Assembly (NCBI RefSeq): GCF_026011735.1
Contig: NZ_BRVN01000011.1
Coordinates: 1-64,000 of the forward strand
Source: Dietzia sp. NCCP-2495
Lineage (GTDB): Bacteria > Actinomycetota > Actinomycetes > Mycobacteriales > Mycobacteriaceae
Reading direction: 5' to 3'
Length of the DNA: 64,000 nucleotides
Shown: piece by piece, positions 18,772-27,427 of the stretch
Layout of the letters: the number at the start of each line of letters is the position of its first letter
How positions within the stretch are numbered: the first letter of the stretch is position 1
The notes under the pieces: model-generated
What the model saw: the letters and a program-made list of their open reading frames with translations, nothing else
Told to the model about the DNA's origin: nothing
The model's database searches: none
Program-made: the position numbers and the translations under genes

Positions 18772-20217
18772 TCACCCGGACTTTCCGGGGCGCCGGCGCG
18801 GGGTGCGCATCATGCCGGTGGCGGCGTCGGCCAGGGCCGGTGCCTGACGCGGCGCGGGCAGCGGGCGGCGGGCGTCGTTGGACAGGCGCACGAGGATGGC
18901 CAGCAGCGCGTAGTTGGCGAGCAGACTCGAGCCGCCGTACGCCATGAACGGCAGCGTCAGGCCGGTGAGCGGGATGAGCGTGGACACGCCGCCCACCACC
19001 ACGAACACCTGGATCACGATGGTGAACGCCAGCCCCACGGCGACGAGCTTGCCGAAGCTGTCGCGGATGGTCAGTCCCACGCGGATGCCGCGCAGGACGA
19101 GGATGAGGTACACCATCAGGACCGCGGCCAGGCCGATGAGGCCGAGCTCCTCACCGATGGTGGAGGTGATGAAGTCGGTGTTGGCGAACGGCACCTGGTC
19201 GGGGCGTCCGTTGCCGAGCCCGGTGCCGCCCATCCCGCCGGAGGCGAGCCCGAACAGCGCCTGCGAACTCTGGTAGCCGCCGGTGTCGAAGTAGGCGAAG
19301 GGATCCTGCCAGATCTGGAACCGCACCCTGACGTGGCCGAACAGCGCGTAGGCGAGCACGGCGCCGAAACCGACCAGCACCACGCCGATGAGCAGCCAGC
19401 TCACGCGCTCGGTGGCGACGTACAGCATGGTGAGCACGGTGGCGAAGATGAGCAGGGCCGAGCCGAGGTCGGTGTTGAACACCAGCACGCCGAGGGAGAG
19501 GAACCAGGCCACGAGGATCGGCCCGAGGTCGCGGCCGCGGGGGAGGTCCACGCCGAGCACGCGCTTGCCGGCGGTGGTGAACAGTTCGCGCTTCTCCACC
19601 AGGATCGACGCGAAGAACACGATGAGAAGGATCTTCGCGAACTCGCCGGGCTGGATGGTGAAGCCGGGGAGGATGATCCAGTTCTTGGCGCCGTTGATCT
19701 CGGAGAACCGCGCGGGCAGCACGGCGGGGATCGCCAGCAGGAGCAGACCGACGAAGCCCGTGGTGTAGCCGTACCGGGCCAGGACGCGGTGGTCGCGCAG
19801 GAAGTACAGCACCACGGCCATCACGGCGAGCCCGATGAGGGTCCACAGCAGCTGACGGGTGACGTTCATGCCCGGCGGGTCGGTGCCGGCGGCCACGGCG
19901 CGGGAGGCGTACGCCAGGTCGAGCCGGTAGATGAGCACCAGCCCGAGCCCGTTGAGCAGCGCGACCGACGGCAGTAGGACGGGGTCGGCGAACGGGGCGA
20001 GCCAGCGGATGAGCAGGTGCGCGATGCCGGTGAGGCCGAAGAACGCGAGCGTGATCCACAGCAGTTCCAGCGCGAGGTGCTGCTCCTGCGCGAGCTGCAC
20101 CAGCAGCAGGGCGAACCCGACGATCACCGTCGCGGCGACGAGCAGGACGAGCTCCTTGCCGCGCCGGGGGCGGTCGGGCAGGGCCTGTCCGCGGGGGTTG
20201 GTGGCGGGACCGGTCAT
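18772..20217 (-). CDS. rodA: SEDS glycosyltransferase RodA/FtsW family
   Basis: 481 residues with about ten to twelve membrane helices. SEDS proteins polymerise lipid II into glycan strands. Recognisable blocks: NGAKNWIILPGFTIQPGEFAKILLIVF, with the residues after the catalytic loop, and LIPLTGLTLPFMAYGGSSLLANY near the C terminus. The basic C-terminal tail is cytoplasmic. Sits between pstP (1-nt gap) and pbpA (7-nt gap), so it is co-transcribed with its cognate PBP. Confidence 0.96.
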   Translation of the reverse strand: MTGPATNPRGQALPDRPRRGKELVLLVAATVIVGFALLLVQLAQEQHLALELLWITLAFFGLTGIAHLLIRWLAPFADPVLLPSVALLNGLGLVLIYRLDLAYASRAVAAGTDPPGMNVTRQLLWTLIGLAVMAVVLYFLRDHRVLARYGYTTGFVGLLLLAIPAVLPARFSEINGAKNWIILPGFTIQPGEFAKILLIVFFASILVEKRELFTTAGKRVLGVDLPRGRDLGPILVAWFLSLGVLVFNTDLGSALLIFATVLTMLYVATERVSWLLIGVVLVGFGAVLAYALFGHVRVRFQIWQDPFAYFDTGGYQSSQALFGLASGGMGGTGLGNGRPDQVPFANTDFITSTIGEELGLIGLAAVLMVYLILVLRGIRVGLTIRDSFGKLVAVGLAFTIVIQVFVVVGGVSTLIPLTGLTLPFMAYGGSSLLANYALLAILVRLSNDARRPLPAPRQAPALADAATGMMRTPRRRPGKSG

Positions 20218-20218
20218 G

Positions 20219-21937
20219 TCAGCTCACCGCCCGGCAGTTCTCCCCGGGTACCTGCGGCGGAGCGGGGCGCGCCGGGGAGGACGGCGTGGCGCGGTCCTCC
20301 TCCGTGGCGGGGTCGGAACCCTCTCGCGTGGCGGGGTCGGAGCCCTCACGCGGGGCGGGGTCGGTGGGCGTGGTGCGGGTGTCACCCTCGGCGGGACCGG
20401 GCTGACCGGTGGTGGGTGTGGGGGAGGGGGACGACGACGGCGTCGCCTTCTCGTCCGTCCCCTCCGCGGGCTTCGGGTCCGACGTCTCACACGGCGGCAG
20501 GAGGTTGTCCGCCGCCAGCCGGACGACCTGCCCGGTGGCCTCGGACAGGCTGCCGGACGGCATCCCGGCACGCACGGACTCCCGTGCGGGTTCCCGCAGG
20601 TCACCGAGCGTGAACACATTACAGCCGCCGGGGATTGAGTCCGGCTCGTGCAGGGTGAGGTCGCCCTCCTCGTTGAGACAGGCGACGCGGCTGACCGAGG
20701 CGAGCGAGATGCCGAAGATGTCACCGGAGATGCCGCGCTTGACCACGACCTGATTGTCCTGCTCGGCGACGAAATAGTTACTGCGGATGAGCAGCGTCGA
20801 CACGCCCACGACCCCGGCGATCACGACCAGCACCCCGACCACGCTGAGGGCGAAACGCCAGCGGCTGCCGCGGGGCGGGGCGGCGTCGAGCTCGTCGTCG
20901 TCGCCCCCGGGGCCGGTACTTCCCGACCGACCCGACTGACCTGGACCTCCCGGTTTCCCCGGGCCTCCGGGCCCTCTTCCCCCCGGACCACCCGGTCGAC
21001 CGGCGTCCCCGGCCGACCCGCCGCCACGTCCGGTCCCGTGGCCCGCCGCGTCACCTGCGGCGCCGCCACCCGCGGCGCCGGAGTGCGAGGCCAGCTGGGC
21101 GCGGGAGAACGCCGCGGCCTTGCCCGCCGCGGTGTTGGCGAGCGGATCCGTCGCGGGGTCGACCACCGCCGGATCCTCCGACGCCGCACCCACCACCACG
21201 GGGACCACCGGGGTGTCCCTGGCCGACTCCACCACGTCGGCCACCACGACGGTGATGTTGTCCGGCCCGCCCGAACGGAGCGCCAGCTGCACCAGGCGGT
21301 CGGCCGCCTCCTCGACCGTGCCCGTGGCCAGCGTCTCGGAGATCGTGTCCGCACTCACCGGGTCGGACAGGCCGTCGGAACACAGCAGGTAGCGGTCGCC
21401 CACCCGGGCCTCGCGGGTGACGGCCGTCGGCTCGACCGGCTCGCCGGTGAGGGCCTTGAGGATGAGTGAGCGGCGCGGATGGGAATGCGCCTCGTCGGCG
21501 GAGAGCTCGCCGCGGTCGACGAGCGACTGGACGAACGTGTCGTCCTTGGTGATCTGCGAGAGCGAGCCGTCGCGCAGCAGGTAGGCGCGGGAATCGCCGA
21601 CGTGGATGAGTCCCATGCGGCGGCCGTCGAACAGCAGCGCCGTGGCCGTGCAGCCCATGCCCTCGGTCTCGGGATGCGCGTCCACGTGCGCCGCGATCGA
21701 GGCGTTGCCCGAGGTCAGCGCCACGCTCAGTGCGCCGGTGAGGTCCTGGCCCGGATCGTCCTCGTCCAGCTTCGCGAGCTCCGCCACCACGTACTGGCTG
21801 GCGACCTCGCCCGCCGCGTGGCCACCCATCCCGTCGGCCAGCGCGAGCAGACGCGGACCCGCGTACGCCGAGTCCTCGTTGTTCTCCCGCACCATCCCCA
21901 GGTGGGACCGCGCGGTGTAGACGAGCGCGGGGGTCAC
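20219..21937 (-). CDS. pstP: PP2C-type Ser/Thr phosphatase PstP
   Basis: 572 residues. PP2C catalytic domain at about 1-240 with the metal-binding motifs ENNEDSAYAG, LADGMGGHAAGE, GDSRAYL, SDGLSD and GGPDNITVVV. A Gly/Pro-rich linker then a membrane helix (FALSVVGVLVVIAGVVGVSTLLI) and an external domain follow. The outer tail is Ser/Thr/Pro-rich and carries near-identical octapeptides around REGSDPAT. The phosphatase reverses PknA/PknB phosphorylation. The start overlaps fhaB by 4 nt. Confidence 0.96.
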   Translation of the reverse strand: MTPALVYTARSHLGMVRENNEDSAYAGPRLLALADGMGGHAAGEVASQYVVAELAKLDEDDPGQDLTGALSVALTSGNASIAAHVDAHPETEGMGCTATALLFDGRRMGLIHVGDSRAYLLRDGSLSQITKDDTFVQSLVDRGELSADEAHSHPRRSLILKALTGEPVEPTAVTREARVGDRYLLCSDGLSDPVSADTISETLATGTVEEAADRLVQLALRSGGPDNITVVVADVVESARDTPVVPVVVGAASEDPAVVDPATDPLANTAAGKAAAFSRAQLASHSGAAGGGAAGDAAGHGTGRGGGSAGDAGRPGGPGGRGPGGPGKPGGPGQSGRSGSTGPGGDDDELDAAPPRGSRWRFALSVVGVLVVIAGVVGVSTLLIRSNYFVAEQDNQVVVKRGISGDIFGISLASVSRVACLNEEGDLTLHEPDSIPGGCNVFTLGDLREPARESVRAGMPSGSLSEATGQVVRLAADNLLPPCETSDPKPAEGTDEKATPSSSPSPTPTTGQPGPAEGDTRTTPTDPAPREGSDPATREGSDPATEEDRATPSSPARPAPPQVPGENCRAVS

Positions 21938-22392
21938 GCGCGGAGCTCGATCACGGTCTTGCCGATCCGGATCGGCGTGCCGGCCTCCACCTTCACGGGC
22001 GTGGTGACCCTCGATCTGTCCAGATACGTTCCGTTGGTCGAACCCAGGTCCTCGAGGAACCAGTCAGGACCGTGTGGCGACAGTCTGGCGTGCTGGTTGG
22101 ACGCATAGTCGTCGTCGATCACGAGGGTGCACGAGTCGGCCCGGCCCAGCAGGACCGGCTGTTCGGTCAGCGTGATGCGCGTGCCGGCCAGCGCCCCCTG
22201 CGTCACCACCAGGTAGCGGATCGCCTTGGAACCGCGGGCCAGGAACCCGCCCCGCTTCTCGCCGCGGCCGCCCGAGCGCATGCCGACGTTGCCGAACACG
22301 TCGGTCTTGAGCGCACGCAGCGTGAGGTAGATGAACAGCCAGAGCAGGACCAACAGGAGCCCACGGGAAAGCTGCAGAACAAGTCCCTGCAT
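21934..22392 (-). CDS. fhaB: FHA-domain protein FhaB (FipA)
   Basis: 152 residues. An N-terminal membrane helix (GLLLVLLWLFIYLTLRALKTDVF) is followed by an FHA phosphothreonine-binding domain: VLLGRADSC, YASNQHARLS, LEDLGSTNGTYLD. FhaB links kinase signalling with division proteins. Overlaps pstP by 4 nt, and 111 nt separate it from fhaA. Confidence 0.95.
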   Translation of the reverse strand: MQGLVLQLSRGLLLVLLWLFIYLTLRALKTDVFGNVGMRSGGRGEKRGGFLARGSKAIRYLVVTQGALAGTRITLTEQPVLLGRADSCTLVIDDDYASNQHARLSPHGPDWFLEDLGSTNGTYLDRSRVTTPVKVEAGTPIRIGKTVIELRA

Positions 22393-22503
22393 GACCTGGG
22401 CCTCCTCTCGGGCGTCGGTCTGGTCACCTCATGTCATCGTGGCCACGGTAGACCAACGCGTGACCGCCCCCGGTGGTTCCGGGGTTCTTCGCTGACGTAG
22501 AGG

Positions 22504-23448
22504 TTAGTCGAAACGGACCGTGATCTCGGAGTGCCCGACGCGGATCACGTCTCCGTCCGCCAATTGCCAGTCCTGAACCGGGCCGTCGTTGACGCTGGTG
22601 CCGTTGGTCGATCCGAGGTCGGTGAGCAGGGCGTCCCGGCCGTCGAAGTGGATGTCGGCGTGCTGACGGGACACTCCAGTGTCCGGCAGACGGAAGGCGG
22701 CGTCCTGGCCGCGGCCGAGCAGGTTGGATCCCCGCTGCAGGCGGAACGTGCGACCCGAGCCGTCCTCCAGGTGCAGCGTCACGGTCAGTGACGTGCGGCC
22801 CTGGGTGATGCGGGTCGGCGCGTCCGACGGCCCGCCCCAGCCGGCTTCGCGGCCGGCGCCGGCATCGTGACCGGCGCCGGCTCCCTGGTCAGCGTCGTAA
22901 ACGGCTCCCCGGCCGGCGTCATGGCCGGCCGACTGCGCGGAGACGGGATAGTTGGAGGCGGGTGCCTGCATGTCGTTGCTCTCCTCGCTCGCACTCGACG
23001 GTTCCCGGCCGGGCGACGACGGTGCCGGGTGGTCCCGGTCCGGCGCCGGGGCGGCGGCCGAGATGTGGAACGGAACGGCGTCGGGGTCCACGACCCCGTC
23101 GATGCGCATCTGACCGGTGTGGAGGTCGTCGCGCTCCACGAAGGTCACCGCGACCGGTCCGTACGTTTCCCACCCCTGCTCGGTGATGTGGTCCGACAGG
23201 TGACGGGAGAAGGTCTTGACCGCCAGGGCCTCGTCCTCGGTGAACGAGGCGTAGTCCGAGCGCGCCAGCGTGATGGTGTAGCTGTTCGACACCAGGAGGT
23301 GGCCGTCGACCACCTTGAGCGACGCCTCCGCCTGCTTCCGCAGCTGCGACTCCACCTCTGCTGCGACCACCTTGCCGCCGAAGAGGCGGGCGAACGCGTC
23401 GCCCACGGCGCCCTGCAGTGTTCGCTCGAACTTGCCGACGATTCCCAC
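22504..23448 (-). CDS. fhaA: FHA-domain protein FhaA with N-terminal DUF3662 domain
   Basis: 314 residues. An N-terminal DUF3662 domain (about 1-125, MGIVGKFERTLQGAVGDAFARLF) is joined by a Gly/Ala/Asp-rich linker to a C-terminal FHA domain with LLGRGQDAAFRL, VSRQHADIHFDG and LTDLGSTNGTSVN. In mycobacteria FhaA binds phosphorylated MviN (the MurJ-like protein) and limits cell-wall synthesis. First gene of the minus-strand operon. The 277 nt upstream up to tRNA-Leu probably hold its promoter; I see no gene there. Confidence 0.95.
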   Translation of the reverse strand: MGIVGKFERTLQGAVGDAFARLFGGKVVAAEVESQLRKQAEASLKVVDGHLLVSNSYTITLARSDYASFTEDEALAVKTFSRHLSDHITEQGWETYGPVAVTFVERDDLHTGQMRIDGVVDPDAVPFHISAAAPAPDRDHPAPSSPGREPSSASEESNDMQAPASNYPVSAQSAGHDAGRGAVYDADQGAGAGHDAGAGREAGWGGPSDAPTRITQGRTSLTVTLHLEDGSGRTFRLQRGSNLLGRGQDAAFRLPDTGVSRQHADIHFDGRDALLTDLGSTNGTSVNDGPVQDWQLADGDVIRVGHSEITVRFD

Positions 23449-23725
23449 GCCTCGCCTCCTCTCTCAGACCTCACACTCCGGGTCGGGTTCCTTATGTCAA
23501 CTGGGTGTTGCGGCTGTGCCTTCCGGCGTCGTTACCCGGCGGGCACGACAGGCCGAACCGTCTGACAACGGCATCCGGTCGATCATAGAGGTGGAGACGG
23601 CCTTAAGCACGCTTGAGCGGTGGTCCCGTTCTCCCCGCCTGACGCCCGGTGTCGGCGCACACCCCCTCCGACCTGCCGATTAGTGACGGTAGAGCGCGGC
23701 GTGTTACCGTATCTGAGCGTTACTC

Positions 23726-23811
23726 GGGCGAGTGGCGGAATGGCAGACGCGCTGGCTTCAGGTGCCAGTGTCCTTCGGGACGTGGGGGTTCAAGTCCCCC
23801 TTCGCCCACCA
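23726..23811 (+). tRNA. leuT: tRNA-Leu (anticodon CAG)
   Basis: Acceptor GGGCGAG (23726-23732) pairs with TTCGCCC (23801-23807), then discriminator A and an encoded CCA. The D arm is GCG/CGC, anticodon stem CTGGC/GCCAG with loop TTCAGGT giving CAG. A long variable arm with a CCTTCGGG loop marks the class II tRNA, followed by the T arm GGGGG-TTCAAGT-CCCCC. tRNA-Leu lies at the same position after fhaA in mycobacteria. It marks the left border of the accessory region. Confidence 0.97.
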
Positions 23812-23829
23812 TGGGCGGTTAAGCCCAAT

Positions 23830-23875
23830 CGTAGCCGCAGGTCACAAAGTCGTGACCTGCGGCTACGTTGTTTTT
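23830..23875 (+). terminator. Intrinsic terminator of tRNA-Leu
   Basis: A perfect 16-bp stem (23830-23845 with 23852-23867), 6-nt loop AAAGTC, followed by TTGTTTTT. A textbook intrinsic terminator, unusual for its U tract in this GC-rich genome. Confidence 0.95.
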
Positions 23876-23996
23876 CGGGGATGAAGGGGCTCTATTGACA
23901 ACTGGGTGGGAGGCTAGGGGGCCGCTCCCGCTTCGTTGGTGAAGCGCCCCGGGTTTGATGGAGACATCGATTACCCGGGAAGGGGTCATCAACGCT

Positions 23997-24374
23997 ATGG
24001 GAGCACCTCGCAAGTATCCGGATGAGCTTCGTGAACGAGCGGCGCGGATGGCGCTGGAAGCACTGGCCGACCCCGGCTGGGCGCGCGGTGCGATCATGCG
24101 GACCGCCGAAGAGCTCGGCGTGCACCGCGAAGCACTTAGGACCTGGGTCCGCAAAGCCCAGGCCGCGGGCGAGGAGCGAGATGCTAGGCGTGAGCCGACG
24201 GCTTCAGCTCGCAAGAGTGGTGGCGACCGTGCTTTCCCTCTGGTTTCCCTACGAGCGAACGCTCGGCAGCCGAAAAGAGCCGGTCCCGTCGGACCACCGA
24301 ACCGCGTAGCGCGCGCGGGGGTTCTGCCGATGGAACACATTGGTCGCGGCAGGGCTGTCAGCGTGGGGCCGTAG
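23997..24374 (+). pseudogene. Truncated IS3-family transposase OrfA
   Basis: The first about 60 residues (MGAPRKYPDELRERAARMA, then the helix-turn-helix AEELGVHREALRTWVRKAQ) are typical of IS3 OrfA. After AAGEERDA the sequence no longer resembles a transposase, and the leucine-zipper end and OrfB are missing. GGAAGGGG precedes the ATG. A terminal-repeat-like stretch (GAAGCGCCCCGGGTTTGATG) lies at 23941-23960. The element is a broken left end beside the tRNA. From 24375 to 24500 I see nothing. Confidence 0.82.
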
Positions 24375-24500
24375 ACGCACTCGAACGTGCCCCGGGCCCC
24401 GAGGCGATGCCAGGGGAGGGCGACCGCGGCAGCTTGTCGAAACGCAACTTATCGGCGTGGCCCCGTGGCCTGGGAATTACGGGCCGCCCCTCGCCTTAGA

Positions 24501-25160
24501 TTAGGGCGTTCCCACTGTTTCCACGGTGTCCCGGAGGTCGGTGTAGGTGCACTCGGTGACACCAGGCAGGGCGGCCAGGCGGTGGAGGACGATCGACTTC
24601 TGGCCCGGGACTTCTGTGTTGAGAACGCGTGTAGGTACGACGAGGAAGCGCCAATGATCCAGGTTCAGCGGATCCAGGTCAGCCATGTCAGTGACGTCGA
24701 GGACGCAGACGACGTACACATCGGCTTGACGCCGAGACGCAGGCTCGTACCGGCCGGTGTGTGCATCCCACGCGAGGGTCTCGGGGATGCTCACGGTGGG
24801 GGTGGGGGCCTGTGTTTGCGCCCAGCTCTGCAGGAACGAGACCGACTTGACCTCCACCCGCAGTCCGCTTTCGGTGACGATGTCGACGGCGTCCCATTCG
24901 ACGCGTACGCCGGCGTGAGTGACTCCGAGCGCGCGAGCGACGAGATACTCGGCGAACAGGCCGCGGACGGTGTTGTCGAGCAGGCTCGACATCGACCATT
25001 GCCAAAAGTCGATCACCGGCCCGCCTGGGAGATTGCTGCCGTCAGCGGTGAGGGGCTCGTCGCCGGTCATTCGCGCCGGCACGATCACGCCGTGTGGCTC
25101 GATTGTGCGTCGAACAGTGAGGTCCGCCCGGCCTGCGGGGCCTGTCTCAGGGGGTGTCAC
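24501..25160 (-). CDS. PD-(D/E)xK nuclease-fold protein
   Basis: 219 residues starting with GTG (GAGGA 6 nt upstream). The core reads RGLFAEYLVARALGV, then EWDAVDIV and LRVEVKSVS: an alpha helix with Glu, an Asp strand and the ExK strand, the pattern of restriction-endonuclease-like nucleases. The N-terminal 60 residues are of unknown role. No methylase accompanies it. It lies 220 nt downstream of the DnaQ-BRCT gene on the same strand. Nuclease fold is well supported; DNA target is unknown. Confidence 0.7.
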   Translation of the reverse strand: MTPPETGPAGRADLTVRRTIEPHGVIVPARMTGDEPLTADGSNLPGGPVIDFWQWSMSSLLDNTVRGLFAEYLVARALGVTHAGVRVEWDAVDIVTESGLRVEVKSVSFLQSWAQTQAPTPTVSIPETLAWDAHTGRYEPASRRQADVYVVCVLDVTDMADLDPLNLDHWRFLVVPTRVLNTEVPGQKSIVLHRLAALPGVTECTYTDLRDTVETVGTP

Positions 25161-25381
25161 ATCTCATCCTCGATCAGCTAATGGCGCGCCCGAGCGTCGA
25201 CGAGCGCTGAGGGCGATCCGTTCACGTCGCAGGGGCCAGAAACGTCGATCCTCTGCACAGTTGCACCCCGCTGATCTGCGTAATTGACGGAATGCAACAT
25301 TATCGGCACTTCCCCGCGCAGGCGGAGGCTCCGTAGGGCACGCTTGCCGGCGCCCGCTTGGTCAATTCTGGCAAGTCCCGG

Positions 25382-26365
25382 TCATACGGCCCGAACTGAT
25401 GCAGTGGTGTTGCGCTCGATGGTCAGGAGTTCGAGCAGTTCGTCCTCGGTCACGACTTCGATCGGCTGTCCCTTGGCCCGCAGTTCGAGGGCTTTGCGGG
25501 CTTTGCCGGTCTGAAATTCGGCCAGGTCGTCGCCGCGGAATCCATCGCCGATCACCAGCACGGTGGTTTTTCGCGTCAACCCTTTGGCGGGTGTGGCCCC
25601 GACGCGTGCGACCGCGTCACACGCGTCTTGTCTCGACATGCTGCCCAAGCCTCCAGTGAAGACCACAACCTGCCCGTAGAGGGGATGGTCAGGATCGGCG
25701 TCGATGGACGCCTCGGGAATGACTAATGGGCCGCGAGCAGCGTGATTGGTGGAGCGGAGAGCGCGTGTCTGCCTGCAGGGGTCCCAGCCGCCGGCAAAGA
25801 GGCGACCGAGGTTCACCGTCAGCGCGGTGGTCAGGTGGGTCAGGTCTGCACACTCGTTGCGGTCGGCGAGCGCGAGCAGGACACCGGCGCAGGCGCGGGT
25901 ATCTGCCAGGGCGTCGTGATGGCGTTCCAGCGGCACGCCCAGGTGGGAGGCCACGATCGGCAGTCGGTAGGACACCAGGTCCAGGGCCTGCCGGGCCATG
26001 ACGTACGTGCATCCGTAGGTCCACTCCGGCCACGGGTGGCCAGATGTTTCGCATGCGTAGCGCACCACGCTGGTGTCGAAGGAGGCGTTGTGCGCCACGA
26101 CGGTCTTGCCGTCGAGATACTGCGAGATTTCGGGCCACAGCTCACCGAACCGGGGCTTGTCCTGGACCATCTCCGGGGTGATGCCGTGAATGGATACATT
26201 GCGGGCAAAGAACTCGTCGTGCCCCTCGGGGGGACGGACCAGCCAGCTCCGTTCGTCGGTGACGACGCCGTTAGTGACCACTGTCGCGCCAAGCGAGCAG
26301 ATGCTGGCACGGCTGGAGTTGGCAGTTTCGGTGTCGAAGGCGACGAAGGTCATCTCGGAGCTCAT
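25382..26365 (-). CDS. DnaQ-like 3'-5' exonuclease fused to a BRCT domain
   Basis: 327 residues. Exonuclease domain at about 1-180 of the DEDDh type: FVAFDTETAN (ExoI), VAHNASFDTSVVRY (ExoII) and HHDALADTRACAGVL (ExoIII). A C-terminal BRCT domain at about 225-310 reads GQVVVFTGGLGSMSRQDACDAVARVGA and TTVLVIGDG. The combination suggests a nuclease acting at DNA breaks or nicks, in repair or defence. The ATG overlaps the stop of the upstream 202-residue gene by 4 nt. Confidence 0.88.
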   Translation of the reverse strand: MSSEMTFVAFDTETANSSRASICSLGATVVTNGVVTDERSWLVRPPEGHDEFFARNVSIHGITPEMVQDKPRFGELWPEISQYLDGKTVVAHNASFDTSVVRYACETSGHPWPEWTYGCTYVMARQALDLVSYRLPIVASHLGVPLERHHDALADTRACAGVLLALADRNECADLTHLTTALTVNLGRLFAGGWDPCRQTRALRSTNHAARGPLVIPEASIDADPDHPLYGQVVVFTGGLGSMSRQDACDAVARVGATPAKGLTRKTTVLVIGDGFRGDDLAEFQTGKARKALELRAKGQPIEVVTEDELLELLTIERNTTASVRAV

Positions 26366-26970
26366 CGGCCACCCACCGGCAGAGGCCGAGCATCCGGACT
26401 GGAATCATCGTTGAGGTAGTACCTGAACTGTCGGGGATGATTCTTCGGCGATCCTGGGTCTCGAGGCAGTGGGTAGGCCGCGGTGAGACGAATCGATTCC
26501 AGCTTGCCCCACCCGGTGGCCAGATCTTTGACGGTGACTCCGAGAGCGAAAGCTGCGCGCCCCTGGCCTTCCCGTGAGGCCCGGGGGTTGGGGGTTCGGG
26601 TGGTGAGCAATTCAAGGTCGGGCCATCGTGGTTCGGTCAGTGCGCCCAGTCCTTGCCGCTCAGGCGATTCGAGAACCGCGTTGAACCGGTTCTTCAGCTC
26701 GGCGATCTCGGCTTCAACTTTGCCGAGAGTGTCGTCCACGGTGAAGTAGCCGGCGATCTCCGCCTGGTCCACTTCGGGCATCGGGTCGTCCGTCGTCTTG
26801 ACGACGAGCCGGCCCGAAAGAAGCCTCTGGAGTAGCTCGCGGTCGTCACGTTCGACTGTCCAGCCGCCGAGCTGGCGGGGCAAGTCGGCGGCGCCGTTGA
26901 CGTCGATGAGGCAGATGTAGAAGCAATCTGCCGACAGTTCGACGCACGCCACGGGCGGGAGGTAGTCCAT
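26362..26970 (-). CDS. Hypothetical protein coupled to the DnaQ-BRCT gene
   Basis: 202 residues, not recognised. The N-terminal part MDYLPPVACVELSADCFYICLIDVNG looks like a beta-rich fold; a central helix follows (VEAEIAELKNRFNAVLES); the C-terminal third is polar. No signal peptide or membrane helix. The 4-nt ATGA overlap with the exonuclease gene argues that the products act together. Confidence 0.6.
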   Translation of the reverse strand: MDYLPPVACVELSADCFYICLIDVNGAADLPRQLGGWTVERDDRELLQRLLSGRLVVKTTDDPMPEVDQAEIAGYFTVDDTLGKVEAEIAELKNRFNAVLESPERQGLGALTEPRWPDLELLTTRTPNPRASREGQGRAAFALGVTVKDLATGWGKLESIRLTAAYPLPRDPGSPKNHPRQFRYYLNDDSSPDARPLPVGGR

Positions 26971-27042
26971 GCGTCCCCTTGAGGTTCCGGAGGGGTGTTC
27001 ACATGGAAAGCTACCGCGGAGGGCATCCGCGATGGCCGGTTT

Positions 27043-27427
27043 CTAAATTTCTTCGAAGAAGTCCTCGTCGATCCGGTGCAGCACCACGGTATGCGATTCC
27101 TGGACCCCGACGCCGTACTGGACCAGGAGGCGAGCCAGTCGAGCTCCGTCGATGAGTTCGATGCGGGCGTTGATTCGCTCGGCTTCCAGTAGGGCGCCGC
27201 GGGTGAACGAAGAGGTGGTGATGAAGACGCCTCGATCGCCTTGCTTGCCCAGGAGGGCGCACCACACCCGGGTAGCTGTTCGGCAGGAGCTCCAGAAGGA
27301 CTATGAGCACGTCTTCAAAGTGGCCCACCAAGAGCACGTCGGCGGCCTCGGCGCCTGCAATGCGTGGCTGCTCCGCAGTGGCTCTGAAACCGTCTGCGAC
27401 CTCTGCGAAAAACTCAGTTTCGTTCAT
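27043..27427 (-). pseudogene. Remnant of an Mrr-type restriction endonuclease
   Basis: Bases 27267-27043 encode ALLGKQGDRGVFITTSSF followed by INARIELIDGARLARLLVQYGVGV, the well-known C-terminal half of Mrr-family endonucleases. The upstream half with the PD-QxK catalytic residues is missing. A start codon at 27427, overlapping the stop of the 757-residue gene, opens a different frame (MNETEFFAEVADGF) that runs out of phase into the Mrr part. This looks like a deletion plus frameshift, so no active nuclease is expected. A repaired frame could only be shown by comparison with relatives. Confidence 0.65.

Noticed and set aside
17475-18947. 490-codon plus-strand frame over pbpA
   Set aside because: Fully antisense to pbpA, whose active-site motifs are intact.
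23620-23898. Short frame through tRNA-Leu
   Set aside because: The GMADALASGASVLRDVG stretch is the translated tRNA, a well-known artefact.
24501-25160. Complete restriction-modification system
   Set aside because: A nuclease fold and an Mrr remnant are present, but no DNA methyltransferase or specificity subunit.
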